Below are positions 37,930 to 52,900 of a stretch of 64,000 nucleotides of DNA, piece after piece. The DNA comes from Prunella strophiata. Lineage: Eukaryota; Chordata; Aves; Passeriformes; Prunellidae. The translations under genes and the position numbers were made by a program. A model generated the notes under the pieces. That model worked only from the letters and a program-made list of their open reading frames with translations, was not told the DNA's origin and ran no database searches. Where the stretch lies: contig JAZBQD010000022.1 of the NCBI GenBank assembly GCA_036583965.1, positions 2,104,001 through 2,168,000 of the forward strand, read 5' to 3'. How positions within the stretch are numbered: the first letter of the stretch is position 1; each line of letters starts with the position of its first letter.

Positions 37930-40900
37930 GTAAGTAAAAGCAAATATGGAATTTACTGGAAACGTTACTTGATTGCTGTCCTCTCTTTTGGGTAAATAAA
38001 TCCAGAATTTAACTATTAAAACCAATACAAAGGACACTCTCCAAATAGGATTTTAATTAGTGTCGTACAATAACCTGATTATCCTGTTTGCTCTAATGCT
38101 GTGCACGTAGCTGAATTCCAAATTGAAGTTTGAAGGAATCTGAAAGAAATCCATAAATATATCGTTCCATGACACTGTTCTTGTTTTATATTCCATGTAC
38201 AGATATGTCCTTACAGCACCAAAGGTCTTCCGAGCTGGGGCCTCTGAGAAAATTGTAGTTCAAGCTTTTGGCTACGAGGAGGAATTTCCAGTCAATATTG
38301 CCCTGAAAAGCTTCCCAGATAAGCTGGCTGTGTATTCGTCTGCTCGGATTTCCCTAACCCCAGCCAACAAATTCCAAGATGCTGTGACTTTAACAGTAAG
38401 GAATTCAGACCTTTCTTACACTCTTTTTTGTTATCACATTTAGTGATAAGTCTTAAAAAAAATATTAAGCTTCAGTAAGTTTTCAGTTGTTTAAACTGGG
38501 GAGGGAAGGATAATGCCCCAGTTTTTGGTCTGAAATTAAAGTTACGCTGAATAAAATCAGTGTAACAGCACTGAGGTTAAACATAGAATCAAACTATTTT
38601 AGAAATATTACCATGCTTGCATAACTTTAAAAATAGAGAGAATCAAATCAAAGTACCAACCACAGCAGCAGCAGCTTTGTTGTGGCCAGGATTCATCATG
38701 TGCATAAATGGAAATCTGATCATTTCTAATGTTGTAACCTCATTACTGGGCTTTGAAATTTGCTAGTTTAGTTCTGGGCATAAATAAAATGCAAAATTTC
38801 AGAATATCCATAGCTTAATACTCCAAACCATTCTCTATCATGTAAGCAAGAATAAATCCTTGTGAGTGTTGATATTTTTATTTAATGATACTCAACCACA
38901 GGGTGGTAATTGCTTTTCAGATACTCTTTGCATCAAAAAATATTGTAGGAAAAAACACATTAAAAATATTTTAATAATTTTCAAAAACCTGTATTTCATC
39001 TCCCCCAGGTTCAACCAACAGATTTACCAAGAACAGATACTTCAGACAAGTATTTGTATTTGGAAGCTGTTTCTCCACATTTTACAAGATTTAAAAAAAT
39101 TCCTGTTTCCTATGAGAATGGGTTTCTTTTTATTCATACAGACAAACCAGTTTATACTCCTGATCAGTCAGGTAAATAATGCTTATTTCTCCCGCTGACT
39201 CTGCCAAGGAATTAGGATTTAATTGTTCTTTAAGCTCTTGGTTGTGTTGCATTGCCATCAGCTGATATTTAATTCTTTATCAGCAGAACAATACTTTGAA
39301 TTATTTGATCATACTGTAAAAGTTAATCACTTCTCCCTGCCCTCCTCACCCTAAATGACTAATTTGTGGCACAAAAAGTGAAAGATATTCCTGGGAGTTT
39401 GTTAAAAATATTAGTGAATTGTTTGGTTGTTTTGATTCTGAGATTTATTGCTGTAATTTTTACAGTGAAAGTCAGAGTTTACTCTCTGAATGAAGAGCTG
39501 CAGCCAGCTCGGAGAGAAACTGTGCTAACTTTTGTGGTGAGTTGTAATTGAATTTAATATTAATATTTTGTAGCTCTAATAACCAATAAATGTAGGTAGG
39601 TAGATGGGAAATCAGTATTGCAATCAATGTTTAATAAATCTCTTAGATGTTTTTGCAGGTAGCCAGACATCTTTTGAAAGATTCAGAATTGACTTTGCAA
39701 AGTTGGAGAGAGGTTTTCAAGTCCCAGATCTGAAGTTGTTCCAGAATAGAAAAAAAAAAAAATTATCTTTAATATCTGGGAAAAGGATTTTTGAGGGAAC
39801 TTCAATAATATATGAGTTTTATACTGTTTGTTTCATTTAGATATAAAAATAATAAATATCTACTGTATTGTTTAGCCTCTAACAATTGGCTTGTTATTAT
39901 AGTAATTTTAGCTATTTTAAGCATAGCTTTTACTTGATGGAACTAGAGTAAAGTATTTTATCAGAATTTCAGTCTGAGTTTTTTATACAAATATTTGTGT
40001 GTTTATGCTTTGAAACTCTTTAGAAAAATATATTATGGCCAGGCTGCCTCTGAAATCCCCTCTGAAGGATGAAGATTCCCTTTTTGATAAGAACAATCTA
40101 TAACTGCTCATTCTGTCCTTTTATCATTTCAAGGATCCTGAAGGAGTAGAAGTGGATATTTTGGAAGAAAAAGATTTTACTGGAATAGTTTCTTTTCCTG
40201 ACTTCAAGATTCCTCCTAATCCTAAGTAGATTTATTTAAATTTTTTTGTTAATTATTAACATTATAATGCCTTTTTATAGTGACCGTCATAGAGTGGTTT
40301 TGCATGGTGGGCACGACTTGAAACTTGGAGATTTCTAACATTTCACATAGGGTGGAATTATGATAGAAATAGGGACATTGTGGCAGAGTATTCTCCTTAA
40401 AGAATAATCAATGGCAGGTTTTTCATGCTCAACTAAAAAAGAACATTAATGACAATTAAAGCTTTCTACTGTAGAGATATCAACAGTGACAAGGACATGG
40501 GGATTTCATGTTTCATATGTGTTTCATACAAATCACCAGCATTTTCCTAGGAACAGCAGCAGTAAAAAAAATATTTCTTCAGTTCTCATTTTAGTCTTGA
40601 GAGGGTGCTGAAGCATTGCTGAGATGGCAGAGGGATGATAGCAGGGGCTTGAAAAACTGGTTTATATTTAGATTTCAGTGCTTTAATTGTCAAATAATTA
40701 GTGGTGTATCAAAAAGAATCTGGTCAAAGTAGGCCTTGAACACCTGCAAAAATCTGGTGCAGAATTTTCCTCTCTAAGACATTATTACCATGAAATATTA
40801 TTAAGCAGTAATAATAATTTTTGCCTTAATCATTAATTTTCATCTTAAAAACTGTTTGATTGTTGATATTTCATAGATATGGAATTTGGAAGATTAAAGC

Positions 40901-43900
40901 TAAGTACAAGAAGGATTTTGTGACCTCAGCTGTGGCAGAATTTGAAGTTAAGGAATATGGTAAGGTGTGCCCATGGTGTGAACCTGCTTTTTTAGTGTTT
41001 TCAGGAACTCAAACCGCTTGAAATGGTCATGATTCTTCAGTGGCTCAGCACCTGTGGCTTCATGGGTAAAACACCCCCAAGTGACCTTTTTTCCACTCAA
41101 TTTGCAGCAATGCCAAGCTTTTCCATCACCATCGAGCCAGAGAGTAGCTTCATTAGTTCTGATAAATTTGAGAACTTCAGGATTGTTGTGAAAGCTAGGT
41201 GAGGAAATTGGCCTTGGAATCCTGAATATTTTGTATGTCTTCTTCTTCTATCTGATTCTTCTGAGTCCAGACTTTCCCCCTTTGCTTTCCTCAAGAAGTT
41301 CTTTCATCAAAATCATTCCTGCTGTGTAAGAAATCTAAGAAACCCTTCTTAAAATTCTCTCAAAGTGATTATTTTTCAACAGAAGTGTTTGAAATACACA
41401 GACATTTGTTTTCCATCTCTTGCCTAGGCGATTACTCTTCTTCAAAAACAAACGCTTTGTTGTAACCATTAAAGTAATCTTAAAAGCATTTATATTGTTT
41501 TATTCTCAGCTATTTTTCCAACAAAAAGCTTCCCAGTGCTGATGTTTTTCTTCGTTTTGGAATAATTGAAGAAAGTGAGAAAAGAATGATGCCTCAGGCA
41601 ATGCATGTAACGAGGGTAAGAGGCAGCAAATCAAGATTGTGTAGAATTCACATGCATAACTCAGGACTGATCCAATCCCACTGAAGTTTTTCCATTAAAT
41701 TTGGTGAGAATGGGCCTCAAGTTGTAATTTGCATCCACAGCTCCCCAGTGTGGACTTTTCCTGTGTAAGGCTGTCATCAGGGGCAGAGAAATGCACTTGG
41801 AAATGAAATTCAGAGGCAGCATGTGAGACAATGGCATTTCAATCTGCTGTAATTACTCTCTTGGCCAAACTGGGTGATTAAAATTTATATGAAATAACTT
41901 TGGTGCTATCTATTACAGAATAACTGAAATCAAATGGAGACAAGCAGATCAAAATGAGACTGATTTATTCTGGGGAGTCTGTTCTACACTAATTATCCCC
42001 TTTCCTCATTTAGTGAAGATGCCTCTGTGTTATCCCCACCTCTTAATGAGCCTGCACACAAACTTTGCAATATGTGCCATTGGTTGATTAATTTTAAATA
42101 ATTTTAGGGAATAAAGAATTCTTTATTTAAACATCTCCACCTTTGATTTCCTCTGAAAATAGACAGTGAACAGAAACACACTGAATCTACATATGGTCTA
42201 TGTATTATTTCTAAATTATTGACTATAAAGTCATAATTTCTATTTCATTTCCAGATTGAAAATGGAGTTGCTAAGATCAATTTTAACAGTAAGAGAGCAG
42301 CAAGTTCTATAGGCTTTGACAGTCTGGAAGCACTGGATGGCTCATATTTATATATTGTGGCATCAGTGTTGGAGTCTATGGGTAAGTTGCTCTTTAATTG
42401 AAATTTTTCTTAACACTTCTGCAAATGTGAACAGAACTAGAAAAGAAAATTGTGAGGCTAACTTTCCTAATATCAGACTTTCTTTAATATTCAGTTCTTC
42501 TTCCAAAAACTTGTAAGGAAGAACAGTCAGTTCTCACTGTAGAAATGGTTAGGGATTAAACTTATTTTTGGCTGTTTGTTCCATGGGGTGCTGTGCTTTG
42601 TCAGGTGGCCTCAGTGGAGAGGTGGAGTTCACTGGAGTCAGGTTTGCTGTCTCTCCTTACAAGCTGAGTTTGGTTGCCACTCCTCTCTTTGTGAAGCCTG
42701 GACTTCCCTTCTTCATTAAGGTCAGTTCCCAGGAGCAGGGGGTTGCACATTGAGCATAAACCCCATCATGCACAAGCTTTGTCATTTTCTCTCTGTATCA
42801 CTCTATGTCTGATAAACACACTTTCATTCCCATTGACTTGTATATTTTTTGACTCCCTGTTGTGGAAAAAGCTGAGCAGCTTGGAAGACTCTTCCTGAAA
42901 AATGTCCCCATTTCTTTGTCCTGATGAGCAGGTGCAGGTGAAAGACACCATGGATGACTTTGTTGGGAATGTCCCTGTAACTGTCACTGCCAAATCCTTG
43001 AGTGAGCAAATGGATGAGACTCAGTTGATAGCAGAGGGTTCAGAATCTGGGAGAAGAAAAACAAGCATCAGTGATGGAACTGCTTTGTTTGTTGTTAATA
43101 TCCCACCAAACAGCAACATGTTGGAGTTTCAAGTGAGTTAAATTGTTCCATTAAATTATTTCTTCAAGGGTGTAATTATTTCTTTGGGGGCATGGTCTTG
43201 AGCTGGCTTCTCTTTTATTAATCCCTCTGAAAAACATATTGCAGAATGATTTTAGTGTTGTCATTGCTTGTTTGCTTAGGAATAATTCTGTACTCAGACA
43301 TTTCATTATCTCTCCAGGTAAAAACTGCAGATCCACATCTTTCAGATGAAAACCAAGCAAGTAAAAGCTATGAAGCAAAAGCTTATTCATCCCTGAGTCA
43401 GAGTTATCTCTATATTGACTGGGCTTCAAACCACAAAACCCTGGAAGTGGGGGATGTAATAAATATTAATATATATCCACAAAGTCACTACATTGACAAA
43501 ATACATCACTACAGCTATTTGGTGAGTAACAGATGTTTCTGCATAAAATATTGAATTGCAATTTAATATGGATGGTCATGGATGAAAAACCCCAACAATC
43601 AAGAACTATCCTCAGCATAGAATATGTGCAGCTCAGGCAACTGCTTCCTTTCAGATACAATCTATCACCTCTATAAGAAAAAAAAATAACAGTCTCATGT
43701 TTAAATTTTATATTTCTATGGTCTATTTTTTTAAATTCTTATCTTTGACATTGACTGGGATTGAGGACAAGTAGTGTTGGTCTCAAGAGCTATTTCAGAA
43801 GGTGAAATATAGATGAAGGAAAAGAAGTGCAGAGACAGCACTTCTTTTTAGTGGAAGATATAAATTCAAATAATTATTACATGTGAAAAATAGGCTGAAT

Positions 43901-46900
43901 ATAAAATTTGACTTTTTTATTCTCCATCATTTTTTTAAACTACAGATCACATCAAAAGGGAAGACAGTGAGCTTTGGAACTCAGGAGAGAATTAAGGATT
44001 TGGAATATGAACATCTAACTTTTCAGATAACCCAAGAGATGGTTCCTTCAGCACGTCTCATTGTTTACTACATAGTCATGGGAGAAGGAGCAGCAGAGTT
44101 AGTGGCTGATTCAGTCTGGCTGAATGTGGAACAGAAATGTGGGAATAGCCTTGATGTGAGTAGCAAAATAGGCACTGAAATTTGTGGGTGTACATTTGTT
44201 TTATGGTCAGATTTTATCTTGGACTTACACAGGTTCTTTAACACTTAAATTATTATAGTGTCTGCCATCAGCTGGATTGATTTCAGAACAATGTGCTTTC
44301 AAAATTACCAATATTTATTATCAATTTATAGATTAAGCTGCAGTCAAGCAAGGAGACACTGAAGCCAGCAGAGGTTGTATCACTCACCATGAAAACCCAG
44401 TCCAGTTCCTTTGTTGCTTTGTCATCCATTGACAAGGCAATATATGGAGTCACAGGAAGAAGGAGGAGAGCAATGGAAAAGGTGAGGTAGCAGCCATTAA
44501 AGAAAATCAAGTTGCTCTTTGTTTCATTTCACATTCAATAAGTGGTACGTGTTATGCACTCAGCCAGCCTGAAAATGGGCAGAAGAGCAATTCAAGGCAG
44601 TGTGAAAGTTGTTTGTTTAAATCTACAGTTCAGAATTATTAAAAGAGCTAGTTTACAATCTTTTGAACTCCAGTAGATGTAAATTGTGGTTTTAAAGGCA
44701 GATCTGACCTCTCTCATCAGAACTCCACTGACCTGACCAAAAATAGGTTGCAGTGGAGAGTGCTGAAAGAGCTGTGGAGAGTATGATCTCCTTTGTTTCA
44801 CAAAGAGCCTTTCCAGGCTGTGTTCTGAAGATATTCTGGCAGCATGGCACGTGTGTTTCTCCTCAGATCATGCTGCAGCTGGAGAAGAGTGACCTTGGCT
44901 GTGGGGCTGGGGGAGGACAGAACAACATTGCTGTGTTCAGGATGGCCGGGCTCACCTTCCTCACCAATGCAAACGCTGATGACTCAGAGGAAGCAGGTAC
45001 AGCCCTGTGGTCCAGGCATGGAACTCTGCATTTTCTGAAGTGTTCCATTGTCATTCTCAGTTCTATTACCTTGGAACTCAAGGGGATGCATATACTGATG
45101 ATGTTTGAGGGGGGGAAAACATCTTGTGGAAGAGTTACTGTAATCAAAATGAAAATGCTTCTATGTAATTAAAACAGCAAACATAAAAAGTTTCATGCAT
45201 TTGGAATATGACTTTGTGGAGTTATTTTTAAGAGGACAAAGCTATTACAAGAAAAGCTCATGTTGTATGTACTTTTTAATTTTTTTGGACAGGTGAACCT
45301 TGCAATGAAGTGTTAAGAACCAAACGGTCTGACTTCGAGGAAAAGATACGCAAAGAAGGTGCTACAAATATTTCTATGTATATCATTATGAAAAAGATCA
45401 CATCCATTTGGAAATGAAAACTTCATCTCAAGGAAGCAAATTGTTTTGTTTCTATTTCAGTGGCCAAATACCGAGACCCAGAAGCCCGGAAGTGCTGCAT
45501 GGCTGGAGTAAAAGCTTATCCAGTCTCTGAGACCTGCAAGGAAAGAGCTCAGAGGATCCGGAGGAGCCGGAGGTGCATCTCTGCATTCACAGATTGCTGT
45601 GAATTTGCCAACAAGCTGCGGCTGGAAGAGCCAAACAAGCTCCTGATATTGGCCAGAATGCGTGAGTGTGAGAGCTCTGGGTGTCCTGCTCCAGCTGAGC
45701 AGGGGGATGGAGAGGTGATGGAACCTATTAACCCCTCCCTGGTACCTGTCAGGGTCATTCCAGACAGAATTTTACCAAAGCTTTGGTTATATATCCCTGA
45801 GGAGGGGCAGGAGAGCAGTTCTTTATTGTGTTCAGCTCTCTATTCTGTTCACCCACATTTGGAACAAGCAGAGCAGCAATCAGAGAGAATTAAGAGTAAA
45901 CTTGAATGCCAAATTTGAATCCTTTGCCCAGGCCCAAGACAGCCAGTGGGTAACACCTCAGGAAGGATCTGTGGGAGTGTCAAATTCCTTGTCTTCCATT
46001 ATCTCCCTATAATTGCTTGTTAACAAGGTGACCTGTCAGGATATTGGACAGGTATCCACATGTGTAAATGGATGAGGTGGGATTAACATAGATTTTTGAC
46101 TGAGGGTATTTAGATACCTTTTTTCTTTTATCAGGGTTTTTTTACTTGCTTCATTTATGTTCTTCAGATTTTGAGGCTCTCTTGGAGCTGGATGAAGCAC
46201 AAGTTCGTAGCTACTTCCCTGAAAGCTGGTTATGGGAAGTTCACCAAGTTTCTTCAAGGTACTGCTTTTCTCAAATCAGCTTTATAGAAAGGAAGTGGTG
46301 AAACTGAGGTAAACTGGGTAACCTTAGTTGTACCTGAGATGTGTGCTGAAATGGAGTCTTATCCAAATAATCTATTCCTGCCAAGTTCCTCTCCATGCTC
46401 CATGTGCTGTGTGGTGCCAGATTGTTGAGCCACTTTTCCTTTCACTTTGGATCTTGCTAATACCAGCTTCTGTGAAATCAGCTAAAACCAAGTTTATTCA
46501 AATCAAAATCCAGAATTCCTGTTTTCTGGCTCAGACCTTCCCTGAGTCTCTCTTAGAGTGTTGCTGGTGATGAGCTGTGCTGTTAACTGATGGTGATTGG
46601 TAATGGATAAATGTAAAAACACTTTTAACACAGGTCCAAGACTCTGTCTGTCACCTTGCCTGATTCACTGACCACCTGGGAAGTACAAGGTGTTGGCATT
46701 TCAGATAAAGGTAGGTACTGCAACCCAGCTAGTTTGGAGCTAAAGAATCAGGAAGCTTTGTAGACCCTCTCAATAAGTTTGACACTCATGTTCTAAAATG
46801 TTCATTTTCTGGTTGATAACAGGAAAAGAAAAGGAAAATATGTATTTTAGGGAAAGTAAATCACTTTGTGTCATGTTGTGAGTGTCAGTGGTTGGGAAAA

Positions 46901-49900
46901 CAAAGCCTGTCTTGTGTGTGGACAGTGGCTCATAGAGAGTAAAAAGAAAAAATAATGAGTAACTCTTCCCTGGACAACTTTACATTGTCCTGCTATCTGT
47001 AGCTGAGGGACTTGAGATTTTCCAAGAGATTTGGTAATCCAAGCAGAGAATTTCTTTGGGAAGAAGGAACTGGTATGTCAGCTGGGGTGTGAGGAGTGGT
47101 GAGAGCAGCTTGGATCAGGAAGCAAAAACCTGGGAACTTTTAAAAACTTGGACTGTTCAAAGTACACACTGAAAAATCATAAATCTTCTGTAAAGTATGT
47201 CAAGAACTTTTCAAACTTATTTATCAGAAAGGTGAATAAGACACTCTGCTTTCATGTTTTTCATTCTCTCAGGAATTTGTGTTGCTGCACCTTTGGAAAT
47301 CCCAGTTGTGAAGGATATTTTCCTGAGCATTTATATTCCTTATTCCGTGGTGAGAGGGGAGCAAATCGAGTTAAAAGGATCTGTTTATAACCATAAAACC
47401 TCTGCAATTAAGGTAATTTGTGTTAATGAGTCCTGTGGAAGGATTGACATAATAAAGTAAAAAAGCATTTTTCCTGTGAGTATCCAGGATAAACAGATCC
47501 TTGGATGGGATTTCCTCAGTCCTTAAGCCAGTGTTATATGCTGCAAACAGAGAAGTAGCATTACAGTGACAGAATGCTCAGTTCAGGATTTGGTATTTCT
47601 CTGGTACCATGGAAATAAAACATTAAAATCTCTCCACCTTTCAGTTCTGTGTGAAAATAGCAGCTGGCAATGGAGTCTGTACCTTTGGAGATTCTGCAAG
47701 TGCTGGATCGAGGCTGCAGAGCTGTAAATGGAAGAATTCTGGATGCTGGCTCCTCCTCAGCAGTTACATTCCGGATCCTCCCGCTGGAATTGGGGCTTCA
47801 CACTGTCAATTTCACATTGCTCACCCCCAGGAACAGTGAAATTGTAGTTAAAACTTTACGTGTCATGGTAAGGAAAAAAAAATCTCCATGTTTTTTAGCA
47901 TTTTTGAATTTCAGATTGGGTTCAATTGAGTCAATATATAAATTTTGCTTTATTTTAATGTCACAAAATGTTCTTGAATTCACTGAGGTATGTTCAGTGG
48001 GAAAAGGAATGGCTGAGTATTTGAGCACACTCATTTTTAAACCTTGATTATAAGAACTGAAAGATTACATGTATAAAGAAAATAGATTAGAACTTTGTAA
48101 GCAAGGGAGAATACTTGATTCTAAGTTGTTTAGTTTGGATTTTCACTGAGACATTCTTTTTTCCTTTCCTAAGGTTTAATTTAAATATTTTGTTAAATTT
48201 TCTCAAGAGCTGTGTGAGCTAGAACACTAAAATTCATGTGGAACAGCTGTACAACAGTTAAGTCAAACTCAACTACAGAAAAAGAAGGCAAAAATACTGT
48301 GGGTTTAACCTGTTGTTTCAGCTGATATATTTGATTAAACAAAAATGTTTCCATTTCTACCTCTTTCCTCATAATGATCCCAGCCAGAAGGCATTAAGAA
48401 AGAACTCCATGCAGGTTTCACTTTGGATCCACAGGGTGTTTATGGTAAGAAAATTGATGATGTGTCTTTGTGTTATTTTTTCCTGGTCTTGATTCTTGAT
48501 AATCAAGTTTTTCATAATGTGAAAAACTTGGAGTTTCTCCTTCCTGCAATATTGTAAATATGTCCTTTCCCAAGGATTTCCTGCCTTGGCTTAAGGGATT
48601 AATTGGATTAATTTCCTAAAGGAATCTTCAGATGTGTCTTTTAGTGTGATGTGATTGTAAGCTTTCCTCAGCTTTAATAGTGGGAATAGAATATGTTCTC
48701 ATTTAACCAAAGAAACCACAAAGTTTAGGTCCAGATCAGATTTTTTTTGGTAACAAAAGAGAGATAAAGAATTTTCACCTGTTCCTTTTCAAAGCTTGAT
48801 GTTGTTTGCCTGTGCATTTGGGAATATTTCTGGTTTCCAAGTTTTGGTTGCTGAATTCTCAGTTGTAACCTTCAATCTGTCAATTACAGCTGAATCATGT
48901 GTTGATTTAGATAGTGCAGTATTTTATATACATATATACACATCTGCAATTTCAGGTTCAATCAAGAGACGACAAGAATTTCGATACAAAGTCCCACTAA
49001 ATCTGGTCCCTAAAACACAAATTGACAGAAGTGTCAGTGTCAAAGGTAAACAGAAACTTTTCATGCCCTGCATATGTATTTTTCCTCCTATTTTGTATTG
49101 AATTCATCTGATTTATTCTTTTTCTTTGGAGAGAAGGCTTTGCCAGTCCCCTTTAGTGTAGAAATTTAAACACCTCCCAAAGAATGGCTGCTCATAGATT
49201 CTGCCCTTGGATTCACTTTCACGACCTGTTGTTTCAACCAATTTTGGGGCTTTTCCTTGCACAGGACATCTGATGGGTGAAGTGATGGCCACAGTGCTGA
49301 GCCCCAGGGGCCTGCAGATGCTGAGCAGCCTGCCCAGGGGCAGTGCAGAGGCAGAGCTGATGAGCATTGCCCCAGTGTTCTACGTGTTCCGCTACCTGGA
49401 GGAGTCGGACAATTGGCATTTACTGGGCCCTGAGACCCTGAGCTCCAGGACTCAGATGAGGAGGAAGATGAAAGAAGGTAGAAAAATCTGCTGCTTCTCT
49501 TGCTTCAGGGTTGTAGAGGTCCTTTGCTGAGTGAGAAGGGTGATGCATCTGAGGGAGCAAATGTGATTCTCATAACTTTCCTTGTGCCTGATGTATCCCT
49601 CAGGAATTGTGAGCATCTCGTCCTTCAGGAATGCTGACTGCTCCTACAGCATGTGGAAGAATGGGCAAGCTAGCACATGGTGAGCTGAAAGGGGTTTGGG
49701 CTGGAAAAAGCCTTATTTCACTCCTTTGCTTTCATATTTTCAGTAAGCACCAGACAAGAGTTTGATGGTAGATTTAAGCAGTGCTTACAACTCTGAATAA
49801 TATCTTTTGATTCCTTGCTTTCACTTGCCAAACCTTTTTTTTGTGTCCATAATTCACACCAAGACAACCAAAATGGCTTTGGAATGTAATGAGTTCATAC

Positions 49901-52900
49901 CCTGAAACATGGGAATTGATCCTGGTTCAAAATTATTTCAGTAGTTTCTGCCCATTTAAAATTAATCTTCATTATCCCTTTGAACCATGGGAGTGTGTAG
50001 GATACAGAATCCTAAGCAGTGTAAATTTGTGTGTGCCCTCTGCAGTACCTGCCAATCTAAACAAGCAGGATCTCTTTGCTTCCCTTGGCAGGTTGACAGC
50101 TTTTGCTTTAAGGATCCTTGGGCAAGTGAACCAATACATTGATCTTGATCAAATGTCTATTTGTGATTCCCTTCTGTGGCTGATTGACAACTGCCAGATG
50201 CCAGATGGGTCATTCAATGAATTTTCAAGCTACCAACCAGTGAAACTGCAGGTATGAAACCCAAACCTTTTCTGTGCCTAGGCAGTAAAAGCTGAAGGCA
50301 CCAGGAGATAAAGTGTTTCATATTTTAGGTTGTATTTCATCAAAACATCCATTCAAGACAACTTTTCTCTTTATTCTAAATTAATTTAAAGCCCAGTAAA
50401 ATCTTGCAGACCTTTCTGTTTTCCCACAAAAAGTAGCTGCTTGCCACTTCTTAATATTCAGAAAAAGAATGTTTAGGTTAATTTCATAATCTGATAGTCC
50501 TGGCTCGTGAATAACTTCATATGTTTTGGTTTCTTTTTTACAAATGAGCTATTACCTCCCAAAGAGTCAATGTATTTTCAGGTTTAACTAAACTGATAGT
50601 TTTTACCGGAATTTCTATTTGTTTCCACAACTTAACACTGAGAAGTTCTATTTATTTAAATGAACTTTTATTTATATTTCATTGTTTTTATTATTTTATT
50701 TTTGTAGGGTACGTTACCTCGAGAAGCTAAAGAAAAATCTTTGTATCTCACAGCATTTTCTATTATTGGAATTGACAAGTCAATGAAAATATGTCCTACT
50801 CAGGTAAACATTATTTTTATTTCTGCCAGCGGGTATGCTCTGGGCTTCTAATTTCTTCTCTTTTCTTTAATTTTTTTTTTTTTTTTTTTAAATCAAGAGT
50901 TCTTTTCAGTTCCACAGATTTATTTGCTTTGTTGTCTTTGTGTTTCAAAGCCAGCAAAAGAACAACAAGGAATTTCTGGACTCATTATAAGCTATTGTAG
51001 AAGACATTCTATATCTGTATAGTCCTGACTATAGGGTCAGTGTGATGGCTGTGAGCTGTAAGCTGTCCCTGTTTTCAGAAAATCCTCGATGCCAGGGGCA
51101 GAGCAGGGGATTATTTGATGCAGAATGTGCAGCTGGCCCAGAGCCCCTTCACGGTGGCCATCACCGCCTACGCGCTGGCCCTGCTGGACCCCGACCACCC
51201 CGCGGCTCGGGCTGCCTTCTCTGCCCTGAAGAGAGAGGCCTTTGTCACAGGTACTGCTCCAGCCCCCTGCTCCTGGCCCACCAGCATCACAGCTGTGCTC
51301 AGCACTTTGCAAACATCGGGGTTGTAGCCTGGCAGAGGTGGGGTTCTGTGGGTGCCATGGGACACAGAGAGAGAAACGGGAAGCGCTTCTCACAGCGGCT
51401 TGTGAGAATTTGCAGGGAGTTGTAGGAATGTGATAACTTGTTAGTATAAACAATCTGCAGGTGGTGTTTTTCTACTTTGTCTTGCTGTCCTTCTCAAGGA
51501 CATATGTGTGAGAAAGGTGTTTTCGTTAACTAGCCAATCCAGTAGAATATATCATATCACTATATAAACCATGCGGTTCTTTGGAATAAAGCCTTCTTTG
51601 CTCTTTCTACAATGCTGCCTCTCCCCTGTTCCTGTGTCATTCTCTGAGCAAGGGTGACAGGTTTCCATCCCTGGTAGGTGCAGAGTGAGCTCCTGCCCAT
51701 CTCCTGGCCCTGGGTGGGCAGTGCCTCACCTGGTAGAGCAGAGCTGCTGCTGGGCTTGCACCTGAACCCTCTTGTCCTCCTGCAGGTGACCCCCCCATCT
51801 ACAGGTTTTGGAAAGATGCTTTCAAGGCACAGGACCAGCCAACACCCAGCTCTGCCACTGCACAAATGGTTGAAACCACAGCCTATGCCTTGCTCACTGC
51901 TTTGCTGAGAGGGGATGGAAACTATGCCAAGCCCATCATCAAATGGCTCTCTGAAGAACAGAGATATGGGGGAGGATTTTATTCAACTCAGGTGTGCTTT
52001 TACATATTTTGTCCTCATTCTTCAAGTACCAAAACGTGAAACATTTTTTTCCATGCCTGGACATTCCAGGCCAGGTTGGACAGGGCTTGGAGCTGGTCTG
52101 GTGGGAGTTGTCCCTGGAATGAGAGGGGCTTTAAGGTCCCTTCCAACCCAAACCATTCCATGATTCTGTGATAGCAACATTTGAAGAGAATAATTTAATT
52201 AAATGACCACACTGCCAACATCACAGTCCTGTGAATGGGATTGGGATCAAGTGGCTCCATTGCCATGATATTCTTGGTCTCTGGGACATCTGACTTCATT
52301 AATATAAACTGAAATTTTACAAATAGAATCTCTGGAGTTAATTCTTTATGATTGGTTTCTGGCAGGACACTATTAATGCCCTTGAGGCCCTGACTGAATA
52401 TTCCCTTCTTGTCAAACGCCTGCATTTGGACATGGATGTTAAAGTGTCCTACAAAAATGGTGGACCCCTAAAATTATTTAAACTGACAGAAGACAATTTC
52501 GTGGGAAGAACTATGACAGTGAGTGAATAGTATTGCTTTAAAAAGGGAAACCAAAATTCTTAGCATGTTGGTAAATTATTATTTGAGCTTTGAAATAGCT
52601 ACTAAAATAGCTATTTTTTCTTATAGTAAGCTGGTAATAATTTGGTATAGAAAATGTTTAAGGACTTTGTTTATCTGTTGCATTTAATGTATTTGAATAT
52701 TAATTTAAATTTAATATTTCTGCAGAATCTGTTAGAAAATGTAAGCAAGACAAGCAGATCAGCTGACCTGAATTGTTGCTAATTGTTGCTAATCTTTATT
52801 ATTAATGTGTAACTTCTTGTTTCTCACCAATTCTTTAGGCACCTTTGCAAGATGATCTGTATGTAAGCACTGGCAGCAGCACTGGCATAGCTACAGTAAA

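Noticed and set aside
51321..51659. Retroviral gene remnants near the LTR-like block
   Set aside because: No gag, pol or env similarity is visible on either side; the flanks are ordinary C5 intron and exons.
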